DNA from: Novosphingobium sp. MD-1
GTDB lineage: Bacteria; Pseudomonadota; Alphaproteobacteria; Sphingomonadales; Sphingomonadaceae
Direction: 5' to 3'
DNA length: 64,000 bases
NCBI RefSeq assembly: GCF_001014975.1
Contig: NZ_BBXA01000013.1
Location: 186,001-250,000 of the forward strand
In this document: in pieces, positions 52,127-60,406 of the stretch
Layout: each line of letters opens with the position of its first letter
Position numbering within the stretch: position 1 is the stretch's first letter
Position numbers and translations under genes: made by a program
The notes under the pieces: model-generated
Databases searched by the model: none
What the model was told of the DNA's origin: nothing
The model's input: only the letters and a program-made list of their open reading frames with translations

Positions 52127-53608
52127 ATGGCAGGAACAATCGCGATCGTGGGTGCGGGCATTGCCGGGCTGTGCACCGCCAAAACGCTGGCCGCGCTCGG
52201 GTTCGAGGTGACGGTGTTCGAAAAGGAGCCGGATCTTGGCGGGGTGTGGTCGTCCTCGCGCCGCTATCCGGGCCTGACCACGCAGAACCCGCGCGAGACT
52301 TACGCGTTTTCCGACTGGCCTATGCCTGATGACTATCCGGAATGGCCGTCGGGTGCGCAGATGCAGGCCTATCTGGCAAGCTATGCCGAGCATTTCGGCG
52401 TAACGCCGCGCATCCGCTTTTCGCACACGGTCCTGGCGACGCGCGAACGCGCGGATGCGCCGGGCTGGACCCTGAAGCTCGCCGGCCCCGGCGGCGAGAC
52501 GGAACAGTCGTTCGACTGGCTGATTCTGTGCAACGGCATCTTTTCGATCCCTGCGGTGCCGCCGTTTCCGGGTACGGACGCGTTCGAGGCGGCCGGGGGG
52601 CGGGTGCTGCATACCAGCCAGTTCACCGATCCCGCCCAGGCCAGCGGCCGCCACGTGCTGGTGGTGGGCTACGGCAAGTCTTCGTGCGATGTCGCCAACG
52701 CCATCGCCGCGCGCAGCGCCAGCACCACGATGGTGGTGCGCCATCTGATCTGGAAGATACCCAAGCGCATCGGCAATGTCCTCAATTTCAAGCACCTGTT
52801 CCTAAATCGGCTGGGCGAGGGGCTTTTTCCGTGGATGGAGCTCAAGGGGTTCGAGGCGTTCCTGCACGGCTCCGGCCTGCTCGGGTCCGGAAAATTCATC
52901 CGCAATGCCTTGCTGGCCACGGTGCAGGGCGTGATCGGTCGCCAGCTTGGCCTCAAGCGGATCGGGCTGGACCCCGGAACGCCGCTGGAAACCATCGCGC
53001 GCAGCACGGTCAGCCTCGTCAGCGACGGCTTCTACGACAAGGTGGCCAGCGGCCAGCTCGGGTTCGAGCGCGATGCCGAGATCGTCCTTTTGGCGCCCGG
53101 ACGCGCGACGCTGTCTAACGGCCGCGATCTGCCCGCCGATCTGGTGATCTGTGGCACGGGCTGGCATCAGCGCGTCGATTTCCTGCCCGATGCGACGCGC
53201 ACCAGGGTGACCGACCGTCAGGGCAATTTCCGTCTGTACCGATCGATGGTGCCGCTGGGTGTGCCGCGCCTGTTGTTCAACGGCTACAATTCGTCGTTCT
53301 TCTGCCAGCTCAACGCCGAAATGGGCGCGATCTGGATCGCGGCGCTGCTGACCGGCCGGCTCACCCTGCCCGACGAGGCGGTGCAGGGTGCCGATATCGA
53401 CCGCCGGCTGGCGTGGATGGATGCGCGCACCGGCGGACGCCATTGCAAGGGCACCAATATCGTGCCGTTCTCGATCCACCATGTCGATGAACTGCTGGTC
53501 GACCTTGGCCTGGAACTGCCACGTTCCGTCCGCCTTGCCCAATGGGTGCGGACGGTTCGCGCGTCCGACTTCGCGAGTGTCGGGTGGCGTTTCCGGGCAG
53601 GCGCCTAA
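52127..53608 (+). CDS. Flavin-containing (class B) monooxygenase
   Basis: A 493-residue FMO-like enzyme. The FAD loop is GAGIAGLCTAKTLAALG at the N-terminus, followed by GGVWSSSRRYPGLTTQNPRETYAFSDWPMP, a typical FMO segment. The second, NADPH-binding loop is VLVVGYGKSSCDVANAIA. Just before it, AGGRVLHTSQF resembles the FMO/Baeyer-Villiger fingerprint but lacks the leading Phe. Substrates may be amines, sulfides, ketones or indoles. It is divergent from TonB receptor 4 and lies about 200 bp upstream of the iac operon. Confidence 0.88.
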   Translation: MAGTIAIVGAGIAGLCTAKTLAALGFEVTVFEKEPDLGGVWSSSRRYPGLTTQNPRETYAFSDWPMPDDYPEWPSGAQMQAYLASYAEHFGVTPRIRFSHTVLATRERADAPGWTLKLAGPGGETEQSFDWLILCNGIFSIPAVPPFPGTDAFEAAGGRVLHTSQFTDPAQASGRHVLVVGYGKSSCDVANAIAARSASTTMVVRHLIWKIPKRIGNVLNFKHLFLNRLGEGLFPWMELKGFEAFLHGSGLLGSGKFIRNALLATVQGVIGRQLGLKRIGLDPGTPLETIARSTVSLVSDGFYDKVASGQLGFERDAEIVLLAPGRATLSNGRDLPADLVICGTGWHQRVDFLPDATRTRVTDRQGNFRLYRSMVPLGVPRLLFNGYNSSFFCQLNAEMGAIWIAALLTGRLTLPDEAVQGADIDRRLAWMDARTGGRHCKGTNIVPFSIHHVDELLVDLGLELPRSVRLAQWVRTVRASDFASVGWRFRAGA

Positions 53609-53646
53609 GTCCGTCCGGAAGGCGGTCGTCCTGCCCTGATGCGTTC

Positions 53647-53668
53647 CATCCCCCGGTCGCGCGGGATG
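53647..53668 (+). terminator. Weak hairpin after the flavin monooxygenase gene
   Basis: CATCCC and GGGATG form a 6-bp stem around a 10-base loop about 40 bases after the stop codon. No T tract follows. It is a possible terminator separating the monooxygenase gene from the iac operon. Confidence 0.35.
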
Positions 53669-53743
53669 ATACCGGCAGATCGGGACGGCGATTCGTGTGG
53701 GCCGCTCCCTTTTCGTTATAGCATTGAATACAAAACATATTAT

Positions 53744-53765
53744 GATACTTGAATATTCAAGTATC
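53744..53765. promoter_or_regulatory. Perfect 22-bp palindrome upstream of iacH (likely IacR operator)
   Basis: The half-site GATACTTGAAT is followed immediately by its exact complement, centred 52 bases before the iacH ATG. The surrounding 60 bases are strikingly AT-rich in a GC-rich genome. The length and symmetry fit a MarR-family dimer site. A TTGAAT (53724-53729) and TATGAT (53741-53746) nearby could belong to the promoter, though their spacing is not canonical. Confidence 0.75.
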
Positions 53766-53806
53766 TAGCGTAAGCTCTCCACCATAACGGGGAGAAACCG
53801 ACGGAC

Positions 53807-54955
53807 ATGGCGGACGCCATCATCATTCAGGCGATGTCGCTTGGCGGCGACGGACTGCGGGTCGCGGTCAAGGATTCGCTCGACATCGCGGGCTATCCCA
53901 CGCGGGGCGGCAGCGCCGCGCTGGCGGATGCGCCCCCGGCCGCGCGCCATGCTGATGTGGTGCAGGCCGTGCTCGATGCCGGTTGCCGGATCATCGGCAA
54001 GGCCAACATGCATGAGCTGGCCTATGGCGTGACCGGCGTGAACGGCTGGACCGGGACGCCCGCAAATCCTTCGTATCCCGGCCACGTCCCCGGCGGGTCC
54101 TCCAGCGGTTCGGCGGCGGCGGTCGCGGCTGGGCTGTGCGATTTCGCGCTGGGTACCGACACCGGCGGATCGATCCGCACGCCGGCCGCCTGCTGCGGCG
54201 TGTTCGGCCTCAAGCCCACGTTCGGCCGGGTCAGCCGGCAGGGCGCGCACCCGGCGGTCTCCTCGCTCGATTGCGTCGGGCCGTTTGCCGGCAGCGTGGC
54301 GATGCTGGAGCGGGCGATGACGATCATCGATCCCACGTTCGAGATCGCGGAAAAGCCCGTGACCATTCGGCTCGGGCGCGTGGCCTGCGCCACTGACCCG
54401 GCGGTCGCGCAGGCGTTCGATGCGGCGCTCGCTGGCTCCGCCGCACATCTCACGGAAAGAACGCTGCCGGGCATGGACGCGGCGTTTGCCGCCAATATCG
54501 CCATCATCGGCGCGGAGACCTGGGCGGCGTTCGGTTCGCTTACGGCATCGCCAAACATGGGTGAGGACGTGCGCCAGCGCCTGCTCAACGCCAGCAAGGT
54601 GACGGCCGACGATCTGGCGAAGGCGGAGGACGTGCGCGCGCGGTTCCGGGCCGAAGTCGATGCCGCGCTGGAAGGTGTCGACGCGCTGGTGCTACCGACC
54701 ATGCCGGTATTCGTGCCGACGCTCGACGAAGCCGCCGACGCGGCGGCCATGCTCAAGCTGACCGCGCTGGTGCGGCAGTTCAACCTGTCCGGCCATCCCG
54801 CGCTGTCGATCCCCGTGGCGACGCCTACCGGACTTCCGATCGGCATCCAGCTGGTTGGCCGCATCGGCGGGGATGCCGCGCTGTGTGCCGTGGCGCGCGC
54901 GCTGGCGCCGTCGCTGGATATTCCAACCTATCTGCAACGAGAGGAGCAGCCCTGA
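53807..54955 (+). CDS. iacH: Amidase-signature protein, IacH-like
   Basis: A 382-residue amidase-signature hydrolase. The Ser-cisSer-Lys triad is visible: Lys in VAVKDSLDIAG, the cis-Ser in GTDTGGSIRTPA and the nucleophile region GGSSSGSAAAVAAG. IacH in Pseudomonas putida 1290 is an amidase of the IAA-degradation cluster, proposed to release IAA from amide conjugates. It heads the plus-strand operon iacHABCDE. GGGGAG lies about 14 bases before the ATG. The stop overlaps iacA by one base (TGATG). Confidence 0.85.
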   Translation: MADAIIIQAMSLGGDGLRVAVKDSLDIAGYPTRGGSAALADAPPAARHADVVQAVLDAGCRIIGKANMHELAYGVTGVNGWTGTPANPSYPGHVPGGSSSGSAAAVAAGLCDFALGTDTGGSIRTPAACCGVFGLKPTFGRVSRQGAHPAVSSLDCVGPFAGSVAMLERAMTIIDPTFEIAEKPVTIRLGRVACATDPAVAQAFDAALAGSAAHLTERTLPGMDAAFAANIAIIGAETWAAFGSLTASPNMGEDVRQRLLNASKVTADDLAKAEDVRARFRAEVDAALEGVDALVLPTMPVFVPTLDEAADAAAMLKLTALVRQFNLSGHPALSIPVATPTGLPIGIQLVGRIGGDAALCAVARALAPSLDIPTYLQREEQP

Positions 54956-56112
54956 TGAACGTGGCACTCGATGTCCGCAAGGACGTAAACGCGCTGGACC
55001 GCCTCTTGCTCGCGGTGCGCGAACAGCGCGAGACGTTTTCCGAAAACCAGCAGGTCAGCGCGGACGTGGTCCACCTGATGCGCGAGGCCGGCATCTATCG
55101 CGCCATGGTGGCGAAACGCTTCGGCGGAAACGAGATGTCGCCGGCCAGCTTCCTGCGCCTGATTGAAACGATCAGCCAGGTCGATGGCTCCTCGGGCTGG
55201 GTTGCGAGCTTCGGCTTTTCGGCGGTCTATCTGTCCGCGCTGCCGCTGCCGACGCTCGAAAAGATGTACGCCAACGGGCCGGACGTGATCTTCGCCGGCG
55301 GCATCTATCCGCCGCAGCGCGCGGTGCCGGTCGCTGGCGGGCTGGAAGTCTCGGGCCGCTGGTCATGGGGCAGCGGCTCGACCGGGGCGGACCTGATCGG
55401 CGTGGGCATCAAGGTCGAAAACGGCGCGAACAGCGGCCCTTATGCGGGGCTTCCGCTGATCGCGGTGATGCCGGCGGGCAAGGTCACGATCGAGCGCAAC
55501 TGGGACGTCAACGGCCTCAAGGGCACTGGCAGCCACGACATGGTGGTCGACAAGGTGGTCGTGCCGGAGGAATGGACGTTCGTGCGCGGCGGCGCTTCGA
55601 GCCTCGATACGCCGCTCTACCGCTATCCCTCGATGCCGCTGGCGGCGCAGGTGCTGTCCGTGGTCGCGCTCGGCACCGCGCGGGGCGCGCTCGATTGCCT
55701 GATCGAGATGGCGGGCGGGCGCACCTCGATCACCGGCGCGCCCACGCTGGCGGACCGGGCCTATCTGCAGGCCGACCTGGCCAAGGCCGAAGCCGCGCTA
55801 CGCTCCGCGCGCGCATTTTTCTACGAGATCACTGAGGAAGCCTATGACACGCTGGTCGCCGGCGACGATCTCAGCATCGAAACACGCGCCCTGCTCCGCC
55901 TCGCCTCGACGCAGGCGGCGCGGGTGGGCGCCGACGTGGCGCAGGCGGTCTATCGCCTGAGCGGCACCACCGGCATCGCCACGAACCACCCGATCGCCCG
56001 CCATCTGCAGGACGCGATGGTCGTGCCCCAGCACGCCTTCCTGTCCGACGGCACCTGGCAGAACGCCGGCCGCGTGCTGCTGGGCCTTGATGCCCCCGCC
56101 GGCTTCCCGTGA
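54955..56112 (+). CDS. iacA: Acyl-CoA-dehydrogenase-like flavin monooxygenase IacA
   Basis: A 385-residue protein with the acyl-CoA dehydrogenase fold of two-component (class D) flavin monooxygenases. IacA starts IAA degradation by oxidising the indole ring with reduced flavin supplied by IacG. The N-terminal helical domain (AGIYRAMVAKRFGGNEMSP; DGSSGWVASFGFS), the middle beta domain (GLEVSGRWSWGSGSTGADL) and the C-terminal helices (LSGTTGIATNHPIARHLQDAMV) are family-like. The assignment rests on fold plus gene order, with iacB, iacC and iacD directly downstream. The flavin reductase IacG is not found in the window. Confidence 0.85.
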   Translation: MNVALDVRKDVNALDRLLLAVREQRETFSENQQVSADVVHLMREAGIYRAMVAKRFGGNEMSPASFLRLIETISQVDGSSGWVASFGFSAVYLSALPLPTLEKMYANGPDVIFAGGIYPPQRAVPVAGGLEVSGRWSWGSGSTGADLIGVGIKVENGANSGPYAGLPLIAVMPAGKVTIERNWDVNGLKGTGSHDMVVDKVVVPEEWTFVRGGASSLDTPLYRYPSMPLAAQVLSVVALGTARGALDCLIEMAGGRTSITGAPTLADRAYLQADLAKAEAALRSARAFFYEITEEAYDTLVAGDDLSIETRALLRLASTQAARVGADVAQAVYRLSGTTGIATNHPIARHLQDAMVVPQHAFLSDGTWQNAGRVLLGLDAPAGFP

Positions 56113-56149
56113 GCACCTCCATTCCAGACCTTCAGCAAGGATCCCCGAA

Positions 56150-56509
56150 ATGACCGATACCAAGCCCCCGCTTCGCGTCCTGTTCTGCGGCGCCGTGCTC
56201 CAGAACTTCTTCGATCTTCCTGCCGCCGAGATCGGCAAGGTCTGGCAGGCGACCGGCGAGATGCTGAAGGGCATCCGCGATCTGCCGGGCGTGACCGTGC
56301 TCGGCACGATCGACGACGATCAGACCATGGTCGGCACATCGCCCAACGGCTGGCCGTGGACGTTCTACATCCTCGCCGAAGTGCCCGATCGCGAGACGGT
56401 CGTAGCCGCCTGCAACCTGTTCCGCACGATCGAGGTCGGGGAACATCGCCTGTGGCGCTACATGCGCGTCGAAGCGCGCATCGGGCGCGAGCTGGTGATC
56501 CCGGCGTGA
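56150..56509 (+). CDS. iacB: IacB-like small protein
   Basis: A 119-residue protein matching IacB of indole-3-acetate clusters as I recall it: LRVLFCGAVLQNFFD near the start, LPGVTVLGTIDDDQTMVG in the middle, then WPWTFYILAEVPD, ACNLFRT and a C-terminal RVEARIGREL. IacB has no firmly established reaction; it is conserved between iacA and iacC. The compact alpha-beta pattern is compatible with a ferredoxin-like (EthD/Dabb-like) fold. AAGGA precedes the ATG. Its presence is the strongest single marker that this operon is iac. Confidence 0.85.
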   Translation: MTDTKPPLRVLFCGAVLQNFFDLPAAEIGKVWQATGEMLKGIRDLPGVTVLGTIDDDQTMVGTSPNGWPWTFYILAEVPDRETVVAACNLFRTIEVGEHRLWRYMRVEARIGRELVIPA

Positions 56510-56551
56510 CCTTTCGACCAATCCTTTGTTCCAGCCCGCAAGGAGGTCTGC

Positions 56552-57805
56552 ATGACTGATCCAGCGAACACATTGGTGCGCGAAGACCGCGTGCATACCA
56601 GCCTCTATACCGATCCCGCGCTGTTCGACGCGGAGATGGACCGGATTTTCAAGAACAGCTGGGTCTGGGTGGCGCACGCCAGCGAACTGCCCGGCCCCAA
56701 CACGTTCAAGACCGCGCACGTCGGGCTGGAGCCGGTAATCGTCACGCGCGACAAGGCGGGCGAAGTCCACGTGCTGCTCAACCGCTGCCGCCATCGCGCG
56801 GCCAGCGTCTGCGAGAAGAAGAAGGGCAAGGCCTCGGTCTTCGTCTGCCCTTACCATGGCTGGAGCTACGCCCCCGACGGCGCCTTGCGCATGGTGCCGC
56901 ACGCCAAGGGCTATCCCGCCGATTTCGACAAGGACGAGTTTCCGCTGCTGTCGCTGCGCACCGAAAGCTACAACGGCATGATCTACGCGACCTTCCGCGA
57001 CGACATCATGCCGCTGGAGGAATGGCTCGGGCCGGCGCGCAAGTGGATCGACCTGTTCATGAAGCAGGGCGCGGGCTTCGGCGTGAAGGCGCTGGGCGAA
57101 CACAAGTTCCGCTTCCCCGGCAACTGGAAGATCCAGCTCGAGAACACGACGGACGCCTATCACTTCCCGATCGTCCACAAGACCTTCCTCGACAGCCTGG
57201 ACGAGGAAACCGAGGACGTGTTCGACGTGCTGGGGCAGGGCGGCTGGGTCGAGGACCTGGGCAACGGCCATTCGGTCATGGTCATGATCCCCGACCTCAT
57301 CGATCTGGAAGACAACCTCGACGCGCCGATTCCCGAGCGCTTCGCCGCGCTGGCCGATGAACTGCGCGCCGAGGGGCATGACGAGGCGCTGGTGCGCAAG
57401 GTCGTGCGCGCGGTGGGCGGCACCGGGTTCAATCTCAACATGTTCCCCAACATCGCCTGTTCGATGGCGTTCTTCCGCGTGCTGCGGCCGGTCAAGGTGG
57501 ACGAGACCGAGATCCAGCACATCGCCATCGGCATGGACGGCGGCCCTGCACCGGCGAACCGGATGCGTCTGCGGCTGCACGAGCACTTCCAGGGGCCGAT
57601 GGGCTTCGGCACGCCCGACGACGCCGAAGGCTGGGAGCGCGTCCAGCGCGGCGCGCAGGCCGGGCAGGATGTGTGGATCATGGTCAATCGCGGCGTGGCC
57701 GCGCCCGATGGCGTGGCCGAGCCGGGCCATAACGCGGGCGACGTGTCTTCCGAAACGGGAATGCGCGCGGCCTACCGCATGTGGAAGAGGATGATGGAAG
57801 CATGA
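56552..57805 (+). CDS. iacC: Rieske oxygenase alpha subunit IacC
   Basis: A 417-residue alpha subunit of a ring-hydroxylating dioxygenase. The Rieske ligands are Cys79, His81, Cys99 and His102. The iron ligands are His204 and His209 in DAYHFPIVH, with the canonical bridging Asp201, unlike the Glu in cassettes A-C. With IacD it is thought to convert dioxindole-3-acetate to catechol. AAGGAGGT is a strong ribosome-binding site. The stop overlaps iacD (ATGA). It needs a reductase (IacF in other hosts), which is absent here. Confidence 0.9.
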   Translation: MTDPANTLVREDRVHTSLYTDPALFDAEMDRIFKNSWVWVAHASELPGPNTFKTAHVGLEPVIVTRDKAGEVHVLLNRCRHRAASVCEKKKGKASVFVCPYHGWSYAPDGALRMVPHAKGYPADFDKDEFPLLSLRTESYNGMIYATFRDDIMPLEEWLGPARKWIDLFMKQGAGFGVKALGEHKFRFPGNWKIQLENTTDAYHFPIVHKTFLDSLDEETEDVFDVLGQGGWVEDLGNGHSVMVMIPDLIDLEDNLDAPIPERFAALADELRAEGHDEALVRKVVRAVGGTGFNLNMFPNIACSMAFFRVLRPVKVDETEIQHIAIGMDGGPAPANRMRLRLHEHFQGPMGFGTPDDAEGWERVQRGAQAGQDVWIMVNRGVAAPDGVAEPGHNAGDVSSETGMRAAYRMWKRMMEA

Positions 57806-58311
57806 GCACTTCGGCAACCACCGCCACACTCACGGCGACTGCCGCGATCGGCCTTGACGAGGCCGCCGCCTTCATCTGGGCGGAAGGCGAACTGCTCGAT
57901 CGGTTGGCATACAAGGATTGGCTGCCACTGTGGGCGGGCGGGCACTACGTGATCCCGATCGACCGCGACGCCAGCGATCCGGTCGACGCCTTGAACATCG
58001 CCTATGACGATGCGACGATGCGCGAGGCGCGGGTCAAGCGGCTGCTCTCGGGCTTCTCGATGTCGTCGGCCCCGCCGGCGCGGACGGTACGTTCCGCTTC
58101 GCGCTTCGTGGTGGAAGACAGCGCGCCCGGCGCGCTCACGGTGCGCTGCGCGCAGATCCTCGTCGAATACAAGTATGGCCGCACCCGCACGCTGGCGGCG
58201 GACGTGACCTACCGCCTCGTCCGCACCGATGCGGGGCTCAGGATGGCGGGCAAGTCCATCCTGCTGCTCAATTCCGACGAGGATCTGTTCGGCATAGGAT
58301 ACCTGCTGTGA
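57802..58311 (+). CDS. iacD: Ring-hydroxylating dioxygenase beta subunit IacD
   Basis: A 169-residue beta subunit with the NTF2-like fold, forming a hexamer with IacC. EAAAFIWAEGELLDRLAYKDWLPLWA at the N-terminus and VRSASRFVVEDS..TVRCAQILVEYKYGRTRTLAADVTYRL are typical. Both ends overlap neighbours by four bases (ATGA with iacC, GTGA with iacE), indicating tight coupling and likely equal stoichiometry. It is the only classical beta subunit in the window. Confidence 0.9.
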   Translation: MSTSATTATLTATAAIGLDEAAAFIWAEGELLDRLAYKDWLPLWAGGHYVIPIDRDASDPVDALNIAYDDATMREARVKRLLSGFSMSSAPPARTVRSASRFVVEDSAPGALTVRCAQILVEYKYGRTRTLAADVTYRLVRTDAGLRMAGKSILLLNSDEDLFGIGYLL

Positions 58312-59051
58312 AGCGCGATACCGTTCTGGTCACCGGTGGGGCGAGCGGCCTTGGCGCGGCGATCGCCCGGGAGTTCCACGCCGCCGGCTACAACGTGGGC
58401 ATTGGCGATATCGACGCGGACGGCGCGGTGGCGCTGGCGCACGAACTTGACGCCAGTGGCGCCACCGCGACGGGCATCGCGCTCGACGTGCGCGATCAGG
58501 CCGCGTTCGAGGCGGCGCATGGCCTGCTCGCCGCGCGCTGGGGCAGCGTGGAAGCGCTGGTGAACAACGCCGCGCTGACCGTGGCCCGACCCGTGCTCGA
58601 CATCACGCCCGACGAATTCGACGCCGTGCTCGCGGTCAATCTGCGCGGCACCTTTGTCGGCAGTCAGGTGTTCGCGCGCGCGTTCAAGGCGGCGGGCTAT
58701 GGCCGCATCGTCAATCTCGCCTCGCTGGCCGGGCAGAACGGCGGCACGGCCACCGGCGCGCATTATGCGGTGTCGAAAGGTGGGATCATCACGATGACCA
58801 AGGTCTTCGCGCGCGATCTCGCGCCGTTCGGGATCACGGTCAACGCGATCGCGCCCGGGCCGCTCGATACGCCCATGGTACATCGCACGGTGCCGGCGGA
58901 CCGCATGGCGCAGTTCCTGACCAACGTCCCCGTCGGCCAGATCGGCGATCCCGCGTTCATCGCGTCGATGGCGGTTCGCCTTTGCGCGCGCGATGCCACC
59001 TTCATCACCGGTGCCACCATCGACATCAACGGCGGCCTCTATATGCGGTGA
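58308..59051 (+). CDS. iacE: Short-chain dehydrogenase IacE
   Basis: A 247-residue classical SDR. TGGASGLGAAIA is the cofactor loop, IGDID suggests NAD(H), LVNNAAL is the NNAG-type motif, and Tyr-x3-Lys lies in HYAVSKGGI with Ser in NLASLAG. IacE acts between IacA and the dioxygenase in IAA breakdown; its exact step is less certain than those of the others. It starts with GTG in an overlap with iacD. It closes the operon; iacF, iacG and iacI do not follow. Confidence 0.85.
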   Translation: MKRDTVLVTGGASGLGAAIAREFHAAGYNVGIGDIDADGAVALAHELDASGATATGIALDVRDQAAFEAAHGLLAARWGSVEALVNNAALTVARPVLDITPDEFDAVLAVNLRGTFVGSQVFARAFKAAGYGRIVNLASLAGQNGGTATGAHYAVSKGGIITMTKVFARDLAPFGITVNAIAPGPLDTPMVHRTVPADRMAQFLTNVPVGQIGDPAFIASMAVRLCARDATFITGATIDINGGLYMR

Positions 59052-59100
59052 CGATCGCGTCGCCGGGAATTTCGTTCCGCGGTGGTGGAAATGCCAACCT

Positions 59101-59122
59101 GCTGGTGACTCCGATCACCGGC
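59101..59122 (+). terminator. Hairpin after iacE
   Basis: An 8-bp stem (GCTGGTGA with TCACCGGC, one G-T pair) has a 6-base loop, 50 bases after the iacE stop. It lacks a T run. It may end the iac transcript before the L,D-transpeptidase gene. Confidence 0.45.
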
Positions 59123-59139
59123 ATGGTTAACAGAATTCC

Positions 59140-59829
59140 ATGGTCACAAAGGGGTTCCGATCTGCGGCGGCGTTGGCGTTGCTTGCGCTGGTCTCCGCGC
59201 GGCCCGGTATGGCCCAGACGGCACCCCCGTCCGCGCAGCCGTCTGCCCCCCATGCCAGCGACATTGTGGTTACCGCACCGCCGCCCGCGCCCGGCACTTA
59301 TTGGCTGGACGAAGGGCCGTGGAGCGATCCGGTTCACATCGTCGTTGGCCTGCGGCGGCAGACGCTGACGGTCTATGCCGGTGACCGGGTAATCGGCGAG
59401 GCGTCCGTGTCCACGGGCAGGAAGGGACACAGCACGCCCGAAGGCGTGTACGCGATTCTGCAGAAGCAGAAATGGCACCGCTCCAACCTCTACAGCAACG
59501 CGCCCATGCCGTTCATGCAGCGGTTGACCTGGACCGGCATCGCCCTGCATGCCGGCCACAATCCCGGCCGGCCCGCCAGCCACGGATGCATCCGCATGCC
59601 CTATGCCTTTGCCCGCGAACTGTACGATCTGACGCGGATCGGTTCGCAGGTGCGCGTGACGATGGACGATCTGGTGCCGGCGCTGGCGGTCGATCCGGCC
59701 GCGTTCGATTTCGGCGCCGATGGCGAGGTTGCGTTCCGCTTCGCATCGAACACCTATGCTCCGCGTGTTCCGATGGAACGGATGGTCCCGGTCCTTGCCG
59801 TCGATCCGGGCATCTACGACCTCTATTGA
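59140..59829 (+). CDS. L,D-transpeptidase (YkuD domain), exported
   Basis: A 229-residue cell-wall enzyme. An N-terminal hydrophobic signal segment (about 7-26, ending GMAQ) leads to a YkuD catalytic domain with the signature HAGHNPGRPASHGCIRMP, whose Cys is the nucleophile and whose His belongs to the active site. Such enzymes form 3-3 cross-links in peptidoglycan or attach proteins to it, in the periplasm. It looks like a housekeeping gene between the iac operon and the MarR regulator, with no evident link to catabolism. The ribosome-binding site is weak. Confidence 0.92.
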   Translation: MVTKGFRSAAALALLALVSARPGMAQTAPPSAQPSAPHASDIVVTAPPPAPGTYWLDEGPWSDPVHIVVGLRRQTLTVYAGDRVIGEASVSTGRKGHSTPEGVYAILQKQKWHRSNLYSNAPMPFMQRLTWTGIALHAGHNPGRPASHGCIRMPYAFARELYDLTRIGSQVRVTMDDLVPALAVDPAAFDFGADGEVAFRFASNTYAPRVPMERMVPVLAVDPGIYDLY

Positions 59830-59873
59830 GGCGGTCGTTGCAATCCGGCGCGCCCGGCGGCAAACGCGCGAGC

Positions 59874-60326
59874 ATGACAGAGAGTTCGCCTGCTTCGCGC
59901 CCTGCGCATTTCGACCCGCGCGGCTGGCCGTTTTTCTGGATGACGCAGGCGGTGGGCCGCTACCTGCGCAAGCTGGAACAGCACCTGAAGCGTGAGGGGC
60001 TGGATGTCGCGCGCTGGCGCGTGCTGATGTCGGTCGGCAACCGCCAGCTTGGCGTGAGCGAGATCGCCGACCTCGCCATCGTCAAGCTGCCGACGATGCT
60101 CAAGCTGATCCAGCGCATGGAAGCGGATGGTCTGGTGCAATGCGCCCCGCGCGCGTCGGACGCGCGCTATACCGACGTGTCGCTCACGCCGGCGGGGCAG
60201 GAAGCGTGCGATCGGGCCTGGACCGTTGCCAACGCGATCTACCAGACGGTCTTTCACGACATCCCCTCCGAAGACGAAGCCCATCTCAACGATGTGCTGA
60301 AGCGGGTGTTCGAGCGGCTGGGATAG
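59874..60326 (+). CDS. iacR: MarR-family regulator, probable IacR
   Basis: A 150-residue MarR regulator. The winged helix spans about 45-110 (VSEIADLAIVKLPTMLKLIQRMEADGLVQCAPRASDARYTDVSLTPAG), flanked by dimerisation helices. MarR-type IacR represses iac genes in Pseudomonas and Acinetobacter until an IAA-derived ligand binds. Here the gene is separated from iacE by the L,D-transpeptidase gene, a less usual arrangement. The 22-bp palindrome before iacH is a good candidate target. The identity as IacR is inferred from family and proximity. Confidence 0.75.
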   Translation: MTESSPASRPAHFDPRGWPFFWMTQAVGRYLRKLEQHLKREGLDVARWRVLMSVGNRQLGVSEIADLAIVKLPTMLKLIQRMEADGLVQCAPRASDARYTDVSLTPAGQEACDRAWTVANAIYQTVFHDIPSEDEAHLNDVLKRVFERLG

Positions 60327-60387
60327 CCGGGCCAAACCCGATCGCCCGATAAGAACTTGCCCGAAGCGGATTAAGCAGGCTTGATCA

Positions 60388-60402
60388 CCGCAAAGCTTGC
60401 GG
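60388..60402 (+). other. Small hairpin just upstream of the FAD oxidoreductase start
   Basis: CCGCAA-AGC-TTGCGG is a perfect 6-bp stem with a 3-base loop ending four bases before the ATG, so it overlaps the ribosome-binding region (GCGGGGGT). It may reduce translation initiation. It could be coincidental in GC-rich DNA. Confidence 0.35.
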
Positions 60403-60406
60403 GGGT

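Noticed and set aside
53744..53765. The 22-bp palindrome as a transposon end or attachment site
   Set aside because: No transposase, integrase, partner repeat or target duplication is seen; its position before iacH fits an operator.
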